Shown here: positions 47,601 through 61,185 of the stretch, piece by piece
Layout: each line of letters begins with the position of its first letter
How positions within the stretch are numbered: the first letter of the stretch is position 1
Assembly (NCBI GenBank): GCA_013397455.1
Contig: VYZB01000056.1
Span: 5,772-69,771, forward strand
Reading direction: 5' to 3'
DNA length: 64,000 bases
Source of the DNA: Crotophaga sulcirostris
Lineage: Eukaryota > Chordata > Aves > Cuculiformes > Crotophagidae
Translations under genes and position numbers: made by a program
Notes under the pieces: model-generated
What the model saw: only the letters and a program-made list of their open reading frames with translations
The model's database searches: none
Told to the model about the DNA's origin: nothing

Positions 47601-50600
47601 ATTCTACCACTGTGGACTAAATTTTGGGATAACAGATGATGAGTGTTAATATGTCCAGAAACCACACAATTCTGCCAGAAAGGCAGAATTGGCCAGTGTT
47701 GGAAGTCTATTTTTACAAAGTCCAATGATATGTTTGAGCTGCAGCAAGCTGCCAAATGCAACGCAGACTGAATGGATACAGACTCTAGTCTTTGTGGGGT
47801 ATTATGGAATTTCCTTGTGTCCTTGAAAGAGACCTTGAGGAAGAGGCACTGAGGTCTAAGACCCAGGTCTTGCATTAGATTTACCCTCTAAGTTTTGCTG
47901 CAGTTCTTCTCCAAAGGTGGATTTAGGGATTTCATCATTCATACCCAGCTTCCCAAGATATGTAAATTAGTATGTCCTAACTTGTAAAAAAAAAAAAACC
48001 AAAAAAACCAGCATGCACCTGTCATCACTGACATTATCCGTGAGTTTCTAATGAGGAAACACCTGTGCCTTGGATGTAGTGCTGAAAGTGACAGCTTGAC
48101 TAGAAAATAGGATTACTGCTGTGAAGAGCACAGGGGAGGAGCAGGAGAGATCTTACCCTACTTGTTTCTCCTCACCTGTGCTGGGGCAGACAGACCTTTG
48201 CACCTCCTGAGCTTTGAGACTTTTGCTCGTGTGGGTCCTCAGGAGAGCTATGGACATGTGAGTCAGGGCTTGGGGTGGTTATTCCTGATGCCTGCCCCAG
48301 GGTTGGCTTTGGTTCTGGTATCTCCTGAGGTGTCTTGGAAATGCAGGAAACTTGCATCCCAACATTGTTACTGGTGTGTTGATGTGACCGGAGGGAGGAA
48401 ACCAGAGTTGAGAGTTCAAACCAGTCTTATCTCCTCAACTTCCTAGGCTAGATGTGATCTTGGAGGACCCCTCTGCTCTTAATTCTATCACCACTAAGCT
48501 CTAGAGAACCTCAATTTGGTGGGCTCACACTCTGCTCACCATGACTGTGGTAGCTGGTAGCCTGTGTTAAAAGAGAGGGCCGGAATAAACCTGCGTATGA
48601 GGTATGTTTCTGTATGGAAGACACAGCAAATTCCTCAGCACAGCAGTGGTAGACTCATGCATGGATGATCTGTGCTTGAAAAATTACCTGTCTTCAGCTG
48701 TCGTCTAACTTAATGGAGGCAGGATGGAGGGGGAATAGCCTTTCTTAGGACCATCACAGCTCTTAGGACCATCACAGCTACAACAGCACTAAAGCAAAAC
48801 TGGATCAATATGCAGAGAGGGAGAAAAAGCTGTCTCTTTAGAGAGGCAAGCAGACAGACAAATAGACATCTAGCCAGATTCTTCTGTTATACGCGTGTAA
48901 CTCCAAAACTATTAAAGGAACTATTTGTAACCAGGAACAGAACCAAGCTGCTGGCGTAGTTCACTGTAAAAGATTTTCAGTTCAATCTTTGATGGCATTT
49001 TAATAGTAATAGCTACTCATCAGCAATGTCAGGGTTAAATATTCCCAGCATGTGTGCAATTGCAGAAATACCCCAAGAAGAACCAAAGAAATATTTCCAT
49101 CTTAAACTCCGATAAGGAGTGAAAATGTGCAACTCGTTCCATATGGTGGCTGAAAGCCCTGAGCCAAGCGGAAAGCCGTGGAGTCTGCCAATGCGTAAGA
49201 ACTTGCAAGCCTGATAAATGAGCGCGTTGCTTTGGGAAAGCCAGAGACAAAGTCACACTAGAAAGAAGAAAACAGAAGAAAAGTGAGAAGTGCCTTTTTT
49301 TTTCTTTTTCTTTTTTTTTTTTTAAAAAAGCCAAGTCCTACCCATTTTTCTTCTTAGATGGCAGCAAGAATTTCTGGAAATGCTTTATATGTCAAAGATT
49401 CAACCAAGCTGGGATGTTTGTGGACAAGGCATTAGGCAATGAAAAAATAAATCAGGAAAAAAAGCATCGGGAAGAGTCTATCTTCTGCTTTACAGAAATG
49501 ATCCTGGGCTGAAACAGCTGCATTCTCTGCACAAGCCAGGATGAATGTGCTCTCAAACTGGAGATGGACCATTCTTGGATTTCTCCAGCATCAAGACGGA
49601 AGACGAAGTTGTGCTTGGTCATACAGCAAAGATGGAAAGGGTACCAGGGGAGAGTGGAATGGCCAGAGCTATGGCCACAGAAGCATCTGAGCACTGGGTA
49701 TCCTCCAGCAGCAGGATGCATGTTCCCAGCTGCTCTCCAGGACTGCGACCACCCCCAGCACCAGGCATGGGTGCTCGGTCAAACAGAAGTGGGGTCGTGT
49801 CTGGCACCTGAGGTCAGGGAGCAGAATAGAGCTGGGCTGGGCTGGAAGGGAGCAGAGGGTCAGAGCAGATTGTGTGTCTCCTGCTTGGTGCCTGAGATTT
49901 GACAGGGCTGCATTCTTGGCTGAAGGGATCTGGCTGTACAATCGATTTCTGGAGAGGAGTGGGTAAATTCACAGCTTGGCTGCCTGGAGGAAAGGCAGTG
50001 CCTTTGAAAAAGTCTTTTGATGGTTAAGCAAGTCACCTCCTACAACCCGAACATACTCCCACATTAAGTCAAATCACAAATAGAGGAGGAAATCAACCAT
50101 ACAAGCAAAACCAACTCCTCTGTTCCTTCTTCAAACAGGGATTTTTCATCCAGGAGCTGCTTTGAAGATGTGACTATAGAAACACTCATGTTTCCTGTGA
50201 TGGACAGCATTAGCAAATCTTAGCTGGCTCGTCTACCTAAGCAAATTAGTTATAATGAAATTGTCCTGCTACATAAACACTTTTACATGGGTAGAAAGCT
50301 GTTTGACCTGTGCCTCTTGGTGACCTCGCCCAAACAAGGCACGGAAAACCAAGAGCGTTTCGTTAGGCTAAAAAGAGCAACAAAAAGAGCAAACCCAGCA
50401 GGTTGTAAATTGCTAAGGAAGGCGATAACTGGTATGAGAACTGGCCAATATAATCTGCCTGGAAAGTTGAAAAGAATGTTGCCTTCTCCTGAACTTAAAG
50501 TATTTCTTTTTCTGGAGTACCTTACTTTCCAGTGATGTGCCATATTCATTCACTTGCTAAAAGCTTTATTCTCTGATCTGTGCTTCTGTCTCGTGGCTGC

Positions 50601-52419
50601 TGACAAAACTGGCCTCTCAAAATCTCCCTGGCAAAAGGGAAATAAAATTTTCTTGTGTTTGGTGTGCTGGGCTGGGGCAGCTACATCCTTCTGGTGGTGC
50701 CTCGCCATCCAAGTTTTACTTGGGCAAATAACATACTCTTAACCCAAGGATGCTTTTGAAGGTCAGACAGAAGGGGATGGGTTTGCTGGGATGGGAGGGA
50801 ACAATGTAGGCCATCGTGGCTGCAGCAGGCTGGGAAGGCCTTCATGGTATGGGTGCTCATCTGAAGTCAGGCTGCGGCAATGTCCTCAGCAGAGGAAAGG
50901 TGTCCTGGCCCCACCTGGACATGTAGAAGGTGATGTGTGATGGAGCTGCAGCAATGGAGCAGGGAGGTACAAGGATTTAAGAAGCTTTCCTGATTCAAAG
51001 ATGGTGTCTTGGACCGTGTGAGGTTCCTGAGGCTTGTTTATTGGTATATTAGCTAACATCTTGAACTTGCTTGTCTCTCCTTGGGGGCTGTTAAGGGTTT
51101 TTTAAAATCAACAGGCTGTTCTGAGACTTGCTGCTCTGGTTGCTGCTAAACCAGAGCAAGGCGTTCAACCACCCTGCTCCCAAGCCTGTACCAGCCCGAC
51201 TGTCTGCAGTGTAACTTGTGTGTCATTTTCCCCCCACCTGAGCTCTGGCGAGATGCTTTGCTTTGACTATGGCCAAAACCAAAATTCAGCCAGCTTCTCC
51301 TGCCACTCTGTGCTGTGGCTGCTGCAGGGCTGCCACCTCCCATTTAGTGTTCCTTAATGTAATTTGCATGCTCCCAGGCTTATGACAGGGGAGGTGCTGT
51401 GTAATCCCACCCCTCCGTGCCCACAAGCCTGGCATTTATTATTTGCTAAGGTTTTCTTGAGCCATCCCAAGACACTGCAGGGAAGTCCTCTCTAGGTCCT
51501 GGCTGGCCAAAAATTCAGTGGGTGGAAAATCTCTGGAGACTAAACGTTGAGACTTCTCAGATGATCGTCTCTTTGATTTCCATTTAAGAACAAGTTAAAG
51601 AGCTAATTTTGATTATGACATCTTTCTGTCCTTGCAAAATATTCCCTCACTAAAAGGCGTGCATCCTGGGGCTAGATTGTCCTTTGTATTTTATTTGGTA
51701 CCATCATTTAGAGCTCTGAATAATGCCTGTGAATACACTCATTTTCACACTGTTCTCCTACACAAACGCTACATGGCTGAACAGATCCTGTCAAAGATCT
51801 CAAAGGCACCTAATTTTCACCAGTGGGAGTTACATGCCTAAATACCATTAGGTTTGGTCCCAGCATGCTTCACTTCAGCCCATGTTTTTATTACACATGT
51901 GAGTACCTGTAATGGCTGGAGAATCCCCTGAGCTGAGGTCTGTGAAATTCCACATGTGCTGTTCTCCACCTACTGATGAACATTGACCGTCAGGTTCGTG
52001 CCATGTCAAGGAGCCAGCAGGAGATCTGTGCTAGCTCCTGCACCAGCACTAATATTAACCCAATCAAAGGCAACTGCTGATATTATATCCCTTGATATTT
52101 ATTTTTATTAAAGCGTTGCCAACTTAGGCAATCAGAAAACTGTAGCAAACATTACAACATTTGTTTTTCAATGTTTTTGTCCCAGTCATGAAAAATTCCT
52201 TTAATGAAAACTCCCTTTTTGAAGGACTTCTTGAGACTGAAGCTTGGAAGATGTGCCAATCTCCTGACCTGAGGTTCTGGCTCCGTCTTCTAGGTGGAGA
52301 AGATACAGCCTTTGAGTCAGGTTTGTTATCTTTCAGGCCTAAATCACAGTCTAGGCTTGCCCTGGCCTAGTGCCTCTTGGAAAGTGTGGATCTGTTAGAG
52401 GTCATGCTGTGTGAACATC
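44619..52419. other. Gene-poor interval, no gene seen
   Basis: About 7.8 kb of mostly unique sequence. It contains A/C-rich low complexity at 47983-48009, a perfect 18-bp tandem duplication at 48743-48778 and a T-run at about 49297-49323. Chance frames such as 44926-45426 (166 codons, +) have no recognisable similarity and overlap frames on the other strand. Confidence 0.7.
48743..48778. repeat. Perfect 18-bp tandem duplication
   Basis: tcttaggaccatcacagc occurs twice head-to-tail (48743-48760 and 48761-48778) with no mismatch. It is a small slippage duplication. Confidence 0.95.
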
Positions 52420-52745
52420 AGAATGGATGGGCTGGTTCAGATGAGAGATGCATCCAGCCCAATATCCTGTCTAATGCGCGAGCAGCAAGTTATTAGGGCA
52501 AGATATAAGACCATAGCAAGCTTCCAGTGATACTTCTCATGACAATTTGCAGCTGAAGGACTTCCTGAGCTATGGGATCATGTCCACATCCTTGTGTGTA
52601 ATTGCCCTTGATGGATCTTTCAATATCTTTAATTGTTATTTGAACACAGTCATGCTTTTGGCTTCTATGATGTCCTATGACAATGAGTTCTACCACTCAA
52701 TGATCTGCTGTTTAAAAACATAACCACAGATCATAATAGCCTTCA
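52420..52745 (-). repeat. Ancient sauropsid CR1/L3-like LINE remnant
   Basis: The order of blocks (catccagcccaatatcctgtc, gacttcctgagc, cacagtcatgcttttggc, gatgtcctatgacaatgagt, tctaccactcaatgatctgc) follows an old LINE 3' region that is abundant in turtles and crocodilians and rare and decayed in birds. Divergence is high, and the element is much older than the 'gggttggaagggacc' CR1 copies. The family name is tentative. Confidence 0.5.
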
Positions 52746-53639
52746 ATTATAATAAAAGCCTTGAACTTGGGTAAGATTGCCAGCATGGATAAAGTCTACA
52801 TAATTGCATTCATGTATTATGTCTACAGCAATAGGAGCCTCATAGCAAAGTGTGGGGAGTACATACAACTAGTTTACGGTGAGATCTTCAAGACAGACTG
52901 GTAATTCAGCTCTCAGCTGCCTGATGGCATGTGCTTTGGCAGGGTCTGGTTTATACAGACGTGTCCATCTGTTTTCTTTTCCCCGGTGCAGTTAGCAGGA
53001 AAGGTTTATCCATCTTTGCAGACTGCTGTGGTCTCTTTTGTTTAAGGAGAAAGGTCAGGGTAATGGATGCTTTCCTATGACTTTTGCTTCCCCATGAATC
53101 TACAAAGGTTTAAGGAGCAATTCTGGTCTGTGCTGCAGTTGTGTTTAGAGTCTGCCCACAGATCCCCAGCTTATGGATCAACCTGAAAGAGTTGCTTGTG
53201 AAAACAAGCATAGCTTTGGGCTTATTACTCATGGGCCACGGAGGAAAGCCTGGCTCTGTCAGAGAACTCTCCTGGGAAATTAATTGCTGGCAACATCGAT
53301 ACTGTGAGGTTAAGAGAGAGTTTGTACCTGCTTTGAAGACCAACCTCACCCACCTCCTGTTTGTCTCTGTGCAAACCCAGGTTAACAAGTGTTTGCTGGG
53401 ACAAGAGAGTCCAGAGAGGCTGGGTTGAGCCCATGCTCGTTCAACTGAGGCACCCTGAGGCGTGGGAGACTGGTTCCCCATTCTGCAGATGATTCACAGG
53501 AGGGCTTCCCATCCATCAGAGCAACATAACTGGAAGACCTGCTCTGAAACTTGGTCTTCATATGGCAGGGGAATATGTCCTGTGTCCTCAAGATAGCTCT
53601 GAGAGTTGGATCTGATCTGCTTCCTGGCATTTTTGTGGA
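52746..53639. other. Unique sequence, no gene seen
   Basis: About 0.9 kb with overlapping chance frames on both strands (such as 53110-53481, minus) but no similarity, splice pattern or RNA gene I can support. Confidence 0.6.
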
Positions 53640-53702
53640 CAGGTACAGTTGGAGACTATGATCTCAAAGGTCTTTTCCAACCAAATGATTCCATGAGTTT
53701 TA
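53640..53702 (+). repeat. CR1 LINE 3' tail, very short
   Basis: 'gttggagactatgatctcaa' followed by 'aggtcttttccaaccaaatg' and attccatgagtttta is the extreme 3' end of a CR1 element, severely 5'-truncated. It is sense on the plus strand. Confidence 0.75.
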
Positions 53703-55757
53703 CTTTTCCTTCCCAAGAGCTGTTCTTTTTGTTGGGAGGTAGCGGCAAAGCTCATGTAATTCTGCAATGTTTTCTGATGGAAAAAGCAACTCTTTTTTTC
53801 CCTCCCTTCCCCCCCGCCCCAGGGTGCTGGTAACCTTGGCACTACCAGCTCCTCAGTGTTTCTCTGGGGAGTTTTTTGCCATGAGTTTTTGGGGGAAGAA
53901 AGGGGGTAAAATGGCTTAATCCTTCAAGCTAAGTAAAATCATCTGCACTGGTAAAATCTCCAGGAGATGTACAGTTCACTGCTTGTCAGGCCAAGATATT
54001 AAATTAAGCAATTTTCATCAGATAACACATCTTCTGGTTCATGTAAAATGTCCAGCAAATCGCTGCACTCATAATTCAACCTGATTGAAAGTGAGCTGCT
54101 AATCCATTTCACTTTTGAGATACGCAAGAGCATGGCAGAGGGGCCATCTCTGCAGGAGACTCCTGTTTGCAGCCATGCATGTGAATGTGCTCCCCTTGGG
54201 CTCTCCTCCCCTCCCCACATCGCCCTGTGAGGGCAGGCAGATAGTGCTGCTCTTGCTGTTGGTCTTTGCTGACCCTTTCAATGCTGCATAGCATGGCCTG
54301 GACTAGCTGCTACACAGGGAATCCTTTTAAGAGATGAAACCTCCATTCGGGGAAATCATTCTGCTTCGGTTCTCTCCTGGCATATGTGGATGGTGGAAAT
54401 CTCCAGTAAGGCTCATCTCTGGGTTTCTGTTCTGGCATTCTGAATTCCTGTCCCGTCCAGAGCTTTGCTGTCCTTGACAGCCCATGGGAATGCCTTGCCC
54501 AGAGCAGCCACCCAGTGCTGCCAGCCCTCTGTGGCAGCTGCCCTCTCATTGCAGTCAAACTGGGTACCCAATGTTAGAGTATGAATTAGAACATTCAAAA
54601 TTTATAACTTTGGATGAGTCATGAAAGCATCTGAAAACGTTCTGGTTGTCATTAGCAATAATCCTGACAATAGTGGTAGTAGGGGAACTTTTTATTTGCT
54701 GACGCTTTATAGGTTTGCATTGTTCAAGCCTCCCCAAACAGGAACCATTCTCCATTTCTTCTATTTCTTTTTTAATTAAAGATGAGTTACCCTATAATTA
54801 TATGACTCCAGAAACTGGGCTTGAGAAAAGCAAAATAAGTCTGTTTTCATTAGGTTCAGGAAGGGGACCATGAGTTCTTTCCTAGGGTCAGCCTTTTTTT
54901 GAAGGACTCTTTCTCCAAATAGAGACAAATGATTTCAGTTATGTCAAGTGAATTGGGCATTTTGCCTTTCTGGGTGTCCATGGCCCACTGGGGACTACTT
55001 GCCATATGACAGCTACAGCGTGGTTGTGTGCTAAAAACCATCTAAACCAATTCCTTTCCCTTTAGCCAAGATGGAAAATACCCATCTTCAGAGCAAGAGA
55101 TGCAAGCCAGGGGCAGCTCTGCACCTCTCCAACGCGATTAGCAAGCCAGACATGAATTGCTTCATTAAAGCCAAACAACCATGAGCAACCACATCATTAT
55201 AAAAGACCCAGGAAATCCTATAGCCAGGCTGACCAGAGACGTTCCCCCTCCCCCTGTGAGCAGAGCCTTCCTCTTCAAAACCCAGTGACCTTATGCTCGC
55301 TTGCTCCCCAACTCCTGCTGCTTCGTTGAGAGGTGAAAGCCTTGCGTGATGCGCAGAAGGGCAGGGCTTTATTGCCTCCTTCCCCTCCACGGGGGGCCCA
55401 TTTTCAAAGCCCAGCTCTCTGTATCCAGCCCTGCCTGCTCATAAAAGAACTTGCAGCAAAACAAAATGACAGGTGAACAATCCCACGCGACCGGCTCCTG
55501 TTTGGACAGGAGGGTTGGGGCTTGGGGATGAACGGCCAGGATTTCTGTCTTGGGCAGAGCAGGACAGGCGGTGGGAGAGAACAGAGGGACAGCAGTGCTG
55601 GGCTGCTGCAAACAAGCTGCAATTAGGCTTGCTATTATGTCTTTGGTATATATTTTGCAGATAAAATAGTCTATGTCTATAGAAAGTCACTCTGTATTAT
55701 TACAGCACTGTGATTATGTTATATTCTCTATATATACATTACCAAACTTTGAATGTT

Positions 55758-55831
55758 TTACATACAAATAATAACAGCAAAGGCATCTTTTTCCTTACAT
55801 ACAAATAATAAAAGCAAAGGCATCTCTTTCC
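55758..55831. repeat. 37-bp tandem duplication
   Basis: Two head-to-tail copies (55758-55794 and 55795-55831) beginning ttacatacaaataata differ at two positions (ataacagc versus ataaaagc, and one T to C in the T run). Confidence 0.93.
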
Positions 55832-58800
55832 TTACTTAGATCCAAGTTCCCCATCAGTGTTTTCACAGCCATTCCATCTCGGCTTCTTCCCACTCAGCCT
55901 TTTGTTACATCTCACCAGTGCCTCCTTGTTCCCACTGCCCAGTGCTGTGAGGATCCTTACTTCGTGCTTTGCTGCCTGGGAAAATCCTAAAATGCCCAAA
56001 GTCCGTTTTGGGTCCCAGCTCCTTAAAACCTTTTTGCAATTGCAAATCCCACATAATTTCATCTGTAAAAAAACTAGGAGGAGTTTTGCTTTAATAGGGC
56101 TGGCTTTAACCTGTTGTTGCCTTTATCAGTTGCTCTGGAAACAGAGTTGAAACAGAGTCAGGTGCTTGGCAAATGTTCCCCTCCTCTCCATGTTTCAACT
56201 CTAACATCAATGACTTTGTCTGTTGGTTCTGTCTGTATTAGCTGTGTGTGGATTTGCATGCCATTATTAACTGCAGAGCAAATTAACCTTCTTCAGACCA
56301 TATGTTGCTGCTATAACGTATGTAAATATGTTATTAACCTCTGCAAAAAAAACCAAAAAAAACCAAAGGCGTAGTTGGACTCATATTGCTGCCAAGAGAT
56401 TAAATGCCAATAGTTAAAAACTTGGCAATCTTTCCACAGCAGGACTTTTGTCATAAAATGCTATATCTACAGGGATTATCCTTTTAAAAAACTGACAGTG
56501 GCCTCAGAAAATGCAACCTCTATCTTATAATTTTTCTTTTATCTTTTTTTTGGCAGCCGCTTGAAGCAAAATATCTCTTTGCCATTTCCAGACTGGACAG
56601 CATGTATTTTTTTTTTATATACAGCAAAGTACCAATTCCGTAAGCAACAGATTTCTCCACTCAGCATCTTTGGGACACCCATCGATCAATGACAGGGAAC
56701 TGAAGTCAGAGGAGGGGTGACTTGAAAAATAAACTCTTCACATTCAGCTGACGAAGTGGGAAACATCCGCTGCTGGCCCATCTCCACCGACTTTGATGGA
56801 GTTGTGCCAGCACAGAGCTTGGCCCGGAGTCTTTCAAGTTATTACTCTTTCATTGGTTATTTGCTAGAGTGTAGTGAAAGCCTGAGTTTTACATCTGCTT
56901 CCTCAAGGACTTTCTTCCCTTCTATGATGAAAACGCTTTGTTTTCTGGGTTGCAAACCCTGGTTTAGTGGCTAACAGGGGTTTGGGGGAATTGTGGGCCA
57001 TGTCCACACACAGGTATATAGGAGGTTTATTATTCTAGAGAAACTCATCAGCAATGAGGTATTTTCACATAGCTGGAAAAAATTAAATGCAGAAAAATGC
57101 GTTCTGAAGGAAAACCAGCATGTATAAGATCTTTTGTTTTCTATTTCTCCTTCAGTTTTAGTAGAGTCCTAAATTTAAAAGTGGAAATTAGTGACAAAGG
57201 TGCAGACAGGTAAAGCCCTGTCCAGTGTGCCTGTGGTTAAATAGCAATTTAGATAATTATCAGTTAAATATAAATAAACAATCAATGTTAACTATAATAA
57301 TTAAGTTCATTATAAAAAGTGATCTTAAATAAGTCAATTGTTTAGATAACAAGCAATTATCTTGCTGCCCTCCCAGCAGCTCTTGAGACATACTCAGCCT
57401 AGATGACCAGAACAGAGCTCCCTCCACTGCTGAATTCACACTCTCCATGGGTGGAGGTGGGACTGCGAGATCACAGCGATGGCTTTAAAACCTGAAGATT
57501 AAGCAAAGCTGCTGAAAAGTAAGTAAATAAAAAGCCCATAAAATTGCACTTAAAAATGCCGATCAACATTTCAGAAACTAAAGTTGTAGCTGGGTATTTG
57601 CTGGCTGCCTGTTTGTCAAAAGCAGAAGATTAATTTCAGATATAAAATGCTCCCTGTCCAGCAGTAAGATCCCAACAGAACCACAAATTAAGTAGTCGTT
57701 TGGGTCCCAGAAATGTTCAGTTTTTAGCATGTTCAAAGAGGAGCCCACAGTGATGCATCTGCAACAGGAGGGGGTTATGGGACATGACAGCTCCCCAGCA
57801 TAAAGTGGTTTTGCAGTGTGCAGGTAAAAGAAGTCTGGTTATGGGCTTCCTAGAGAGGAAGCTTTGGAGAGAGGGGACAAAACCTGTCTTGTTATCAGTC
57901 TTCAGAAAGACCTATGCTCACAGAAAACCTAAATTTTGCCAGCGTGCTTTCCAAGAGGATGGCTGAGGCCATTGCTCTTGGGAGGACAACATCACAGCCC
58001 CTTACTGGAGAAGCTTGCCCAATGGCTTCTGCAAAGAGCAGACCCCTGAAGAGCCCTTGGTGGCCAGCAATAAAGGTAACCCAAAGCCCCCTGATCCTCT
58101 GATAACAGCAGTGGCTTGTAAGCACATTTGGGGAGGGCTTATCCCTCTTTTGCAACAAAAGTGTGTGTTTGGCTGTAAATTTCTTCCAGCTGTAAAGCCA
58201 GAGAAAACACTGATAAACTCTGCCTGCCCCCCTGTCCCCCCAGCTGGGAATGATAGATTTACCAGAGGTAACTCAATGTACCAGTTCCATTCTCCACTGT
58301 TGGAGCATATGGAATATATTGTGGCCTGAGGGAAATACATCTTAAGAATTTCTCCTGTGTCTCTTCAGGAGCGTTCCAGGGTGGATTACAGCAGGTGTCA
58401 CAACATTGTGCATTTAAAGCTGGTTAAATGACCAGCCATGGTCAACTACATCCAAAGTCTCAACAGACCTGTGCGTCAGGATCCAAGACTTCTGCTTTTT
58501 CTTGAATTTGGGTGAGACTATCAATGGAAGCTCCAAAATATTGGAAGGAAAAGGACTTTCCAACAAGAGGGGACAACAAGGAAATATCAGAGATCTGCCT
58601 GGAAAAATCTGATCCTGCAAAGCATCTGCTCCTGGGATATGGCAAGAAGTTTCCAAAATGTGCTATTTATTCTCTGCTGCCTGAGGAGTAGAACTGGAAC
58701 ACTCTTGTTATGCTTCTCAAGTAAATAGGTTTGCCTGTGAGATGGACTGGTAAACGTGAATTACAGGAGATCTTAATTTCTCAGGGAGTCCTCACTCATG

Positions 58801-61099
58801 TAAATTTTTCTCTGAAGTTAGAAGAAATTTGGTCTTATGAGTGGTAATATTGTCAACCAAAAGCGATAAGCCAAATCCTGCAGTTAGCCAGCACTTTCTA
58901 TTAAGGTACGCAGCACCAGAAAGGACAGAGTCATCCCCACAGGGTAAATACACTCTGCTTTTTTTAAATATTGACTGTGCTTCACTATGGGTAAGAAGCG
59001 GGATCAAACTGAAACACCAGCAAAGGCTCATCTGTTATGAGCAGTCAGAGTTCAAGATGCCAGGCTGACGGACACTTAGAGTTGAGATAAGAATCTGTGC
59101 ACTGACTCACGAGGCTGAATTATCCACTATATGGAAAACCACTGACCTAATTGTCTTCCAGGACGAGGCACGGTGTATTGGAAAGTATATGGAGAAGCTT
59201 GGGAAGAAAATCGGGAAAGACAGACCATTTGTTCCACTGGAAGATGTAGGATCTACTGCAAACCTGGGGCAGATGTTTCCAAAGTGCTTTTGCATGTGGA
59301 GGAGTTTTCTCTGGTGAAGTTTTCACCACAGCGCTAAGCAGGCCCTTATTTAGAGCCCTCAGAGCATCCAGGATACCGGAATTGCATTTGCTTCATGTCA
59401 ACCCTGGATGCAAAGGCAGGACTTAATGCAGGCTAGACCTATGTCTATCAGGCTTTCCTTTTGCCTTGGTCCCTGCCTGCTAATCTGCAACTGTTTCTGT
59501 TATTTCTACCCTAATCAAGGCTGTACCAAATCCAGGAGCATCCTTTGCACGATACTGTCGTGTACCTGGGGGTTTAGGAAGCTGGACACTAGTGGGGATG
59601 TCAGTGGGTTTGCTTATGGTTGCATTTTGTCCATATCCTTCCTTTTTATTCTCCATAAAGTGTACCTGGAAGAAGTTCGAGGTTTAATGATGCTTTTCTG
59701 GATTTTCTGGGTGTCTCGTCAGAGATACAGGTTGCAGGTCTTTTGCCTGACAAATAAAGTGAAGTCACGTATATGGTAACAGGGAATCTCTATAGTCTGA
59801 GTCAGACCCTGATGTCAAGGAGGAGGTAGGCAGGTCTATGGCCTCTCTGTGCAGTGGTGTGGGCTGATAACCCCCTGCCTTGTGCTTGTATTGGGAGGTA
59901 GAGAGAGTCCAGCCTTCTTGCCCGATGTCCTGGAAAAAGGGACAAAACCATTCCAGAGCACATTTTTTTTTTAATGGAAGAAAACATCTCTGAAAAAGTG
60001 GGCAGATCAGTCCCTGTTTTTCCCTGAAGAGGAACTTTCCTATGACTCTTTGCTTGACACGCAACCCTGGTGTGTGTCCCAATGTATTTTGATTGCTGAA
60101 GTCTGAGAACATGTCTGGAGCCCATCACTAAGGGATGAGAGATGATGTTAGCTGTGCTGGAGGACAGGGATTCTTCTCAAGTAATTCTCCTCATCTACAA
60201 ACCAGACTTCCAGTTGTCCAGATTCCATCCATAGTCAATGGAGGGTGATGAGCCACCCAAGAAACCATCCTTCAAATCAATTGCTATTTTTAGGTGAGAA
60301 GAAAGACCTTCTGAGGTGTCAGTCCCTTTACACTATCAACAGATGTGGGCTGCGGACAACCAACCTTTGGCCAATGTTGGATGAGTAACTCCCAGCCAGT
60401 ATCAACCCTGATGAGTCAAGACACAGACTGGAAGGAGAACTTTCAAACTGGGCTATGAACAAATTCCTCTCACTCAGGTGTTTACATCAATTTGCCACTA
60501 AACTAAGAAAATTTAAAAGCTGGGGAGGTGTGGAACATCTCCAGGTACAAGAGATGTCGAATATCTTACGCCTTGCCGGTGAGCCATGCTTAATGGGTCA
60601 GTCAGCAAAGGTGTAGGGAAATCAATAGAGTTGGAGTGGAGACCTTTGCTGATCCAACAACGGGGTGGTTTGGGTTTGTTTTTGTTATGTTGTTGTTGCT
60701 GAGCTTTTAATTTTCCTTCTTTTTGTTTCTCTTCTCTTTTTTCCCTCTCCCTTCCCTCTAAGTTTTCTGTTCTCTTGTAAATGTTTCCATTTTAACCCTT
60801 GGGAAGGCTGAGTTGCAAAGAGTAGTTGCAAGAGAATTGAGGTCTGCTAGGACATAAGGTATTTGGCACGATTTGCACTAAGAAATATCTGTGAGTAGAA
60901 AATAGGAGCCATGCCCAATACATGAGGGAAGGATCTGAGTCTTGCAGATAGGGCTGCAGACTCCAGCTCTAACCCTGTCCTGACAATTGGTACAGAAAAA
61001 TTCTGTGACTGTTGTATTACAGCAGTAATGAGGAACGCACGATCTCTTCTGATCAAAAGTCTAAACCGCAGCGTGCTCTCGCTGCTCTGCCTCTGATCT

Positions 61100-61185
61100 G
61101 CAAATACATCGCTGGTTTTTATCACTCATTTTTTCTTTATCTCAGCGGAGCTGGTCTCAAGCGCTACAACCTGATTATCTCGGAG
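61100..61185. promoter_or_regulatory. Candidate GATA-site cluster
   Basis: Three GATA-type motifs in 62 bp: TTATCA (61119-61124), TTATCT (61137-61142) and TTATCT (61175-61180), all in the same orientation. About 0.12 would be expected by chance in that length. GATA4 and GATA6 are cardiac partners of TBX5, which makes an enhancer reading reasonable but unproven. Confidence 0.3.
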
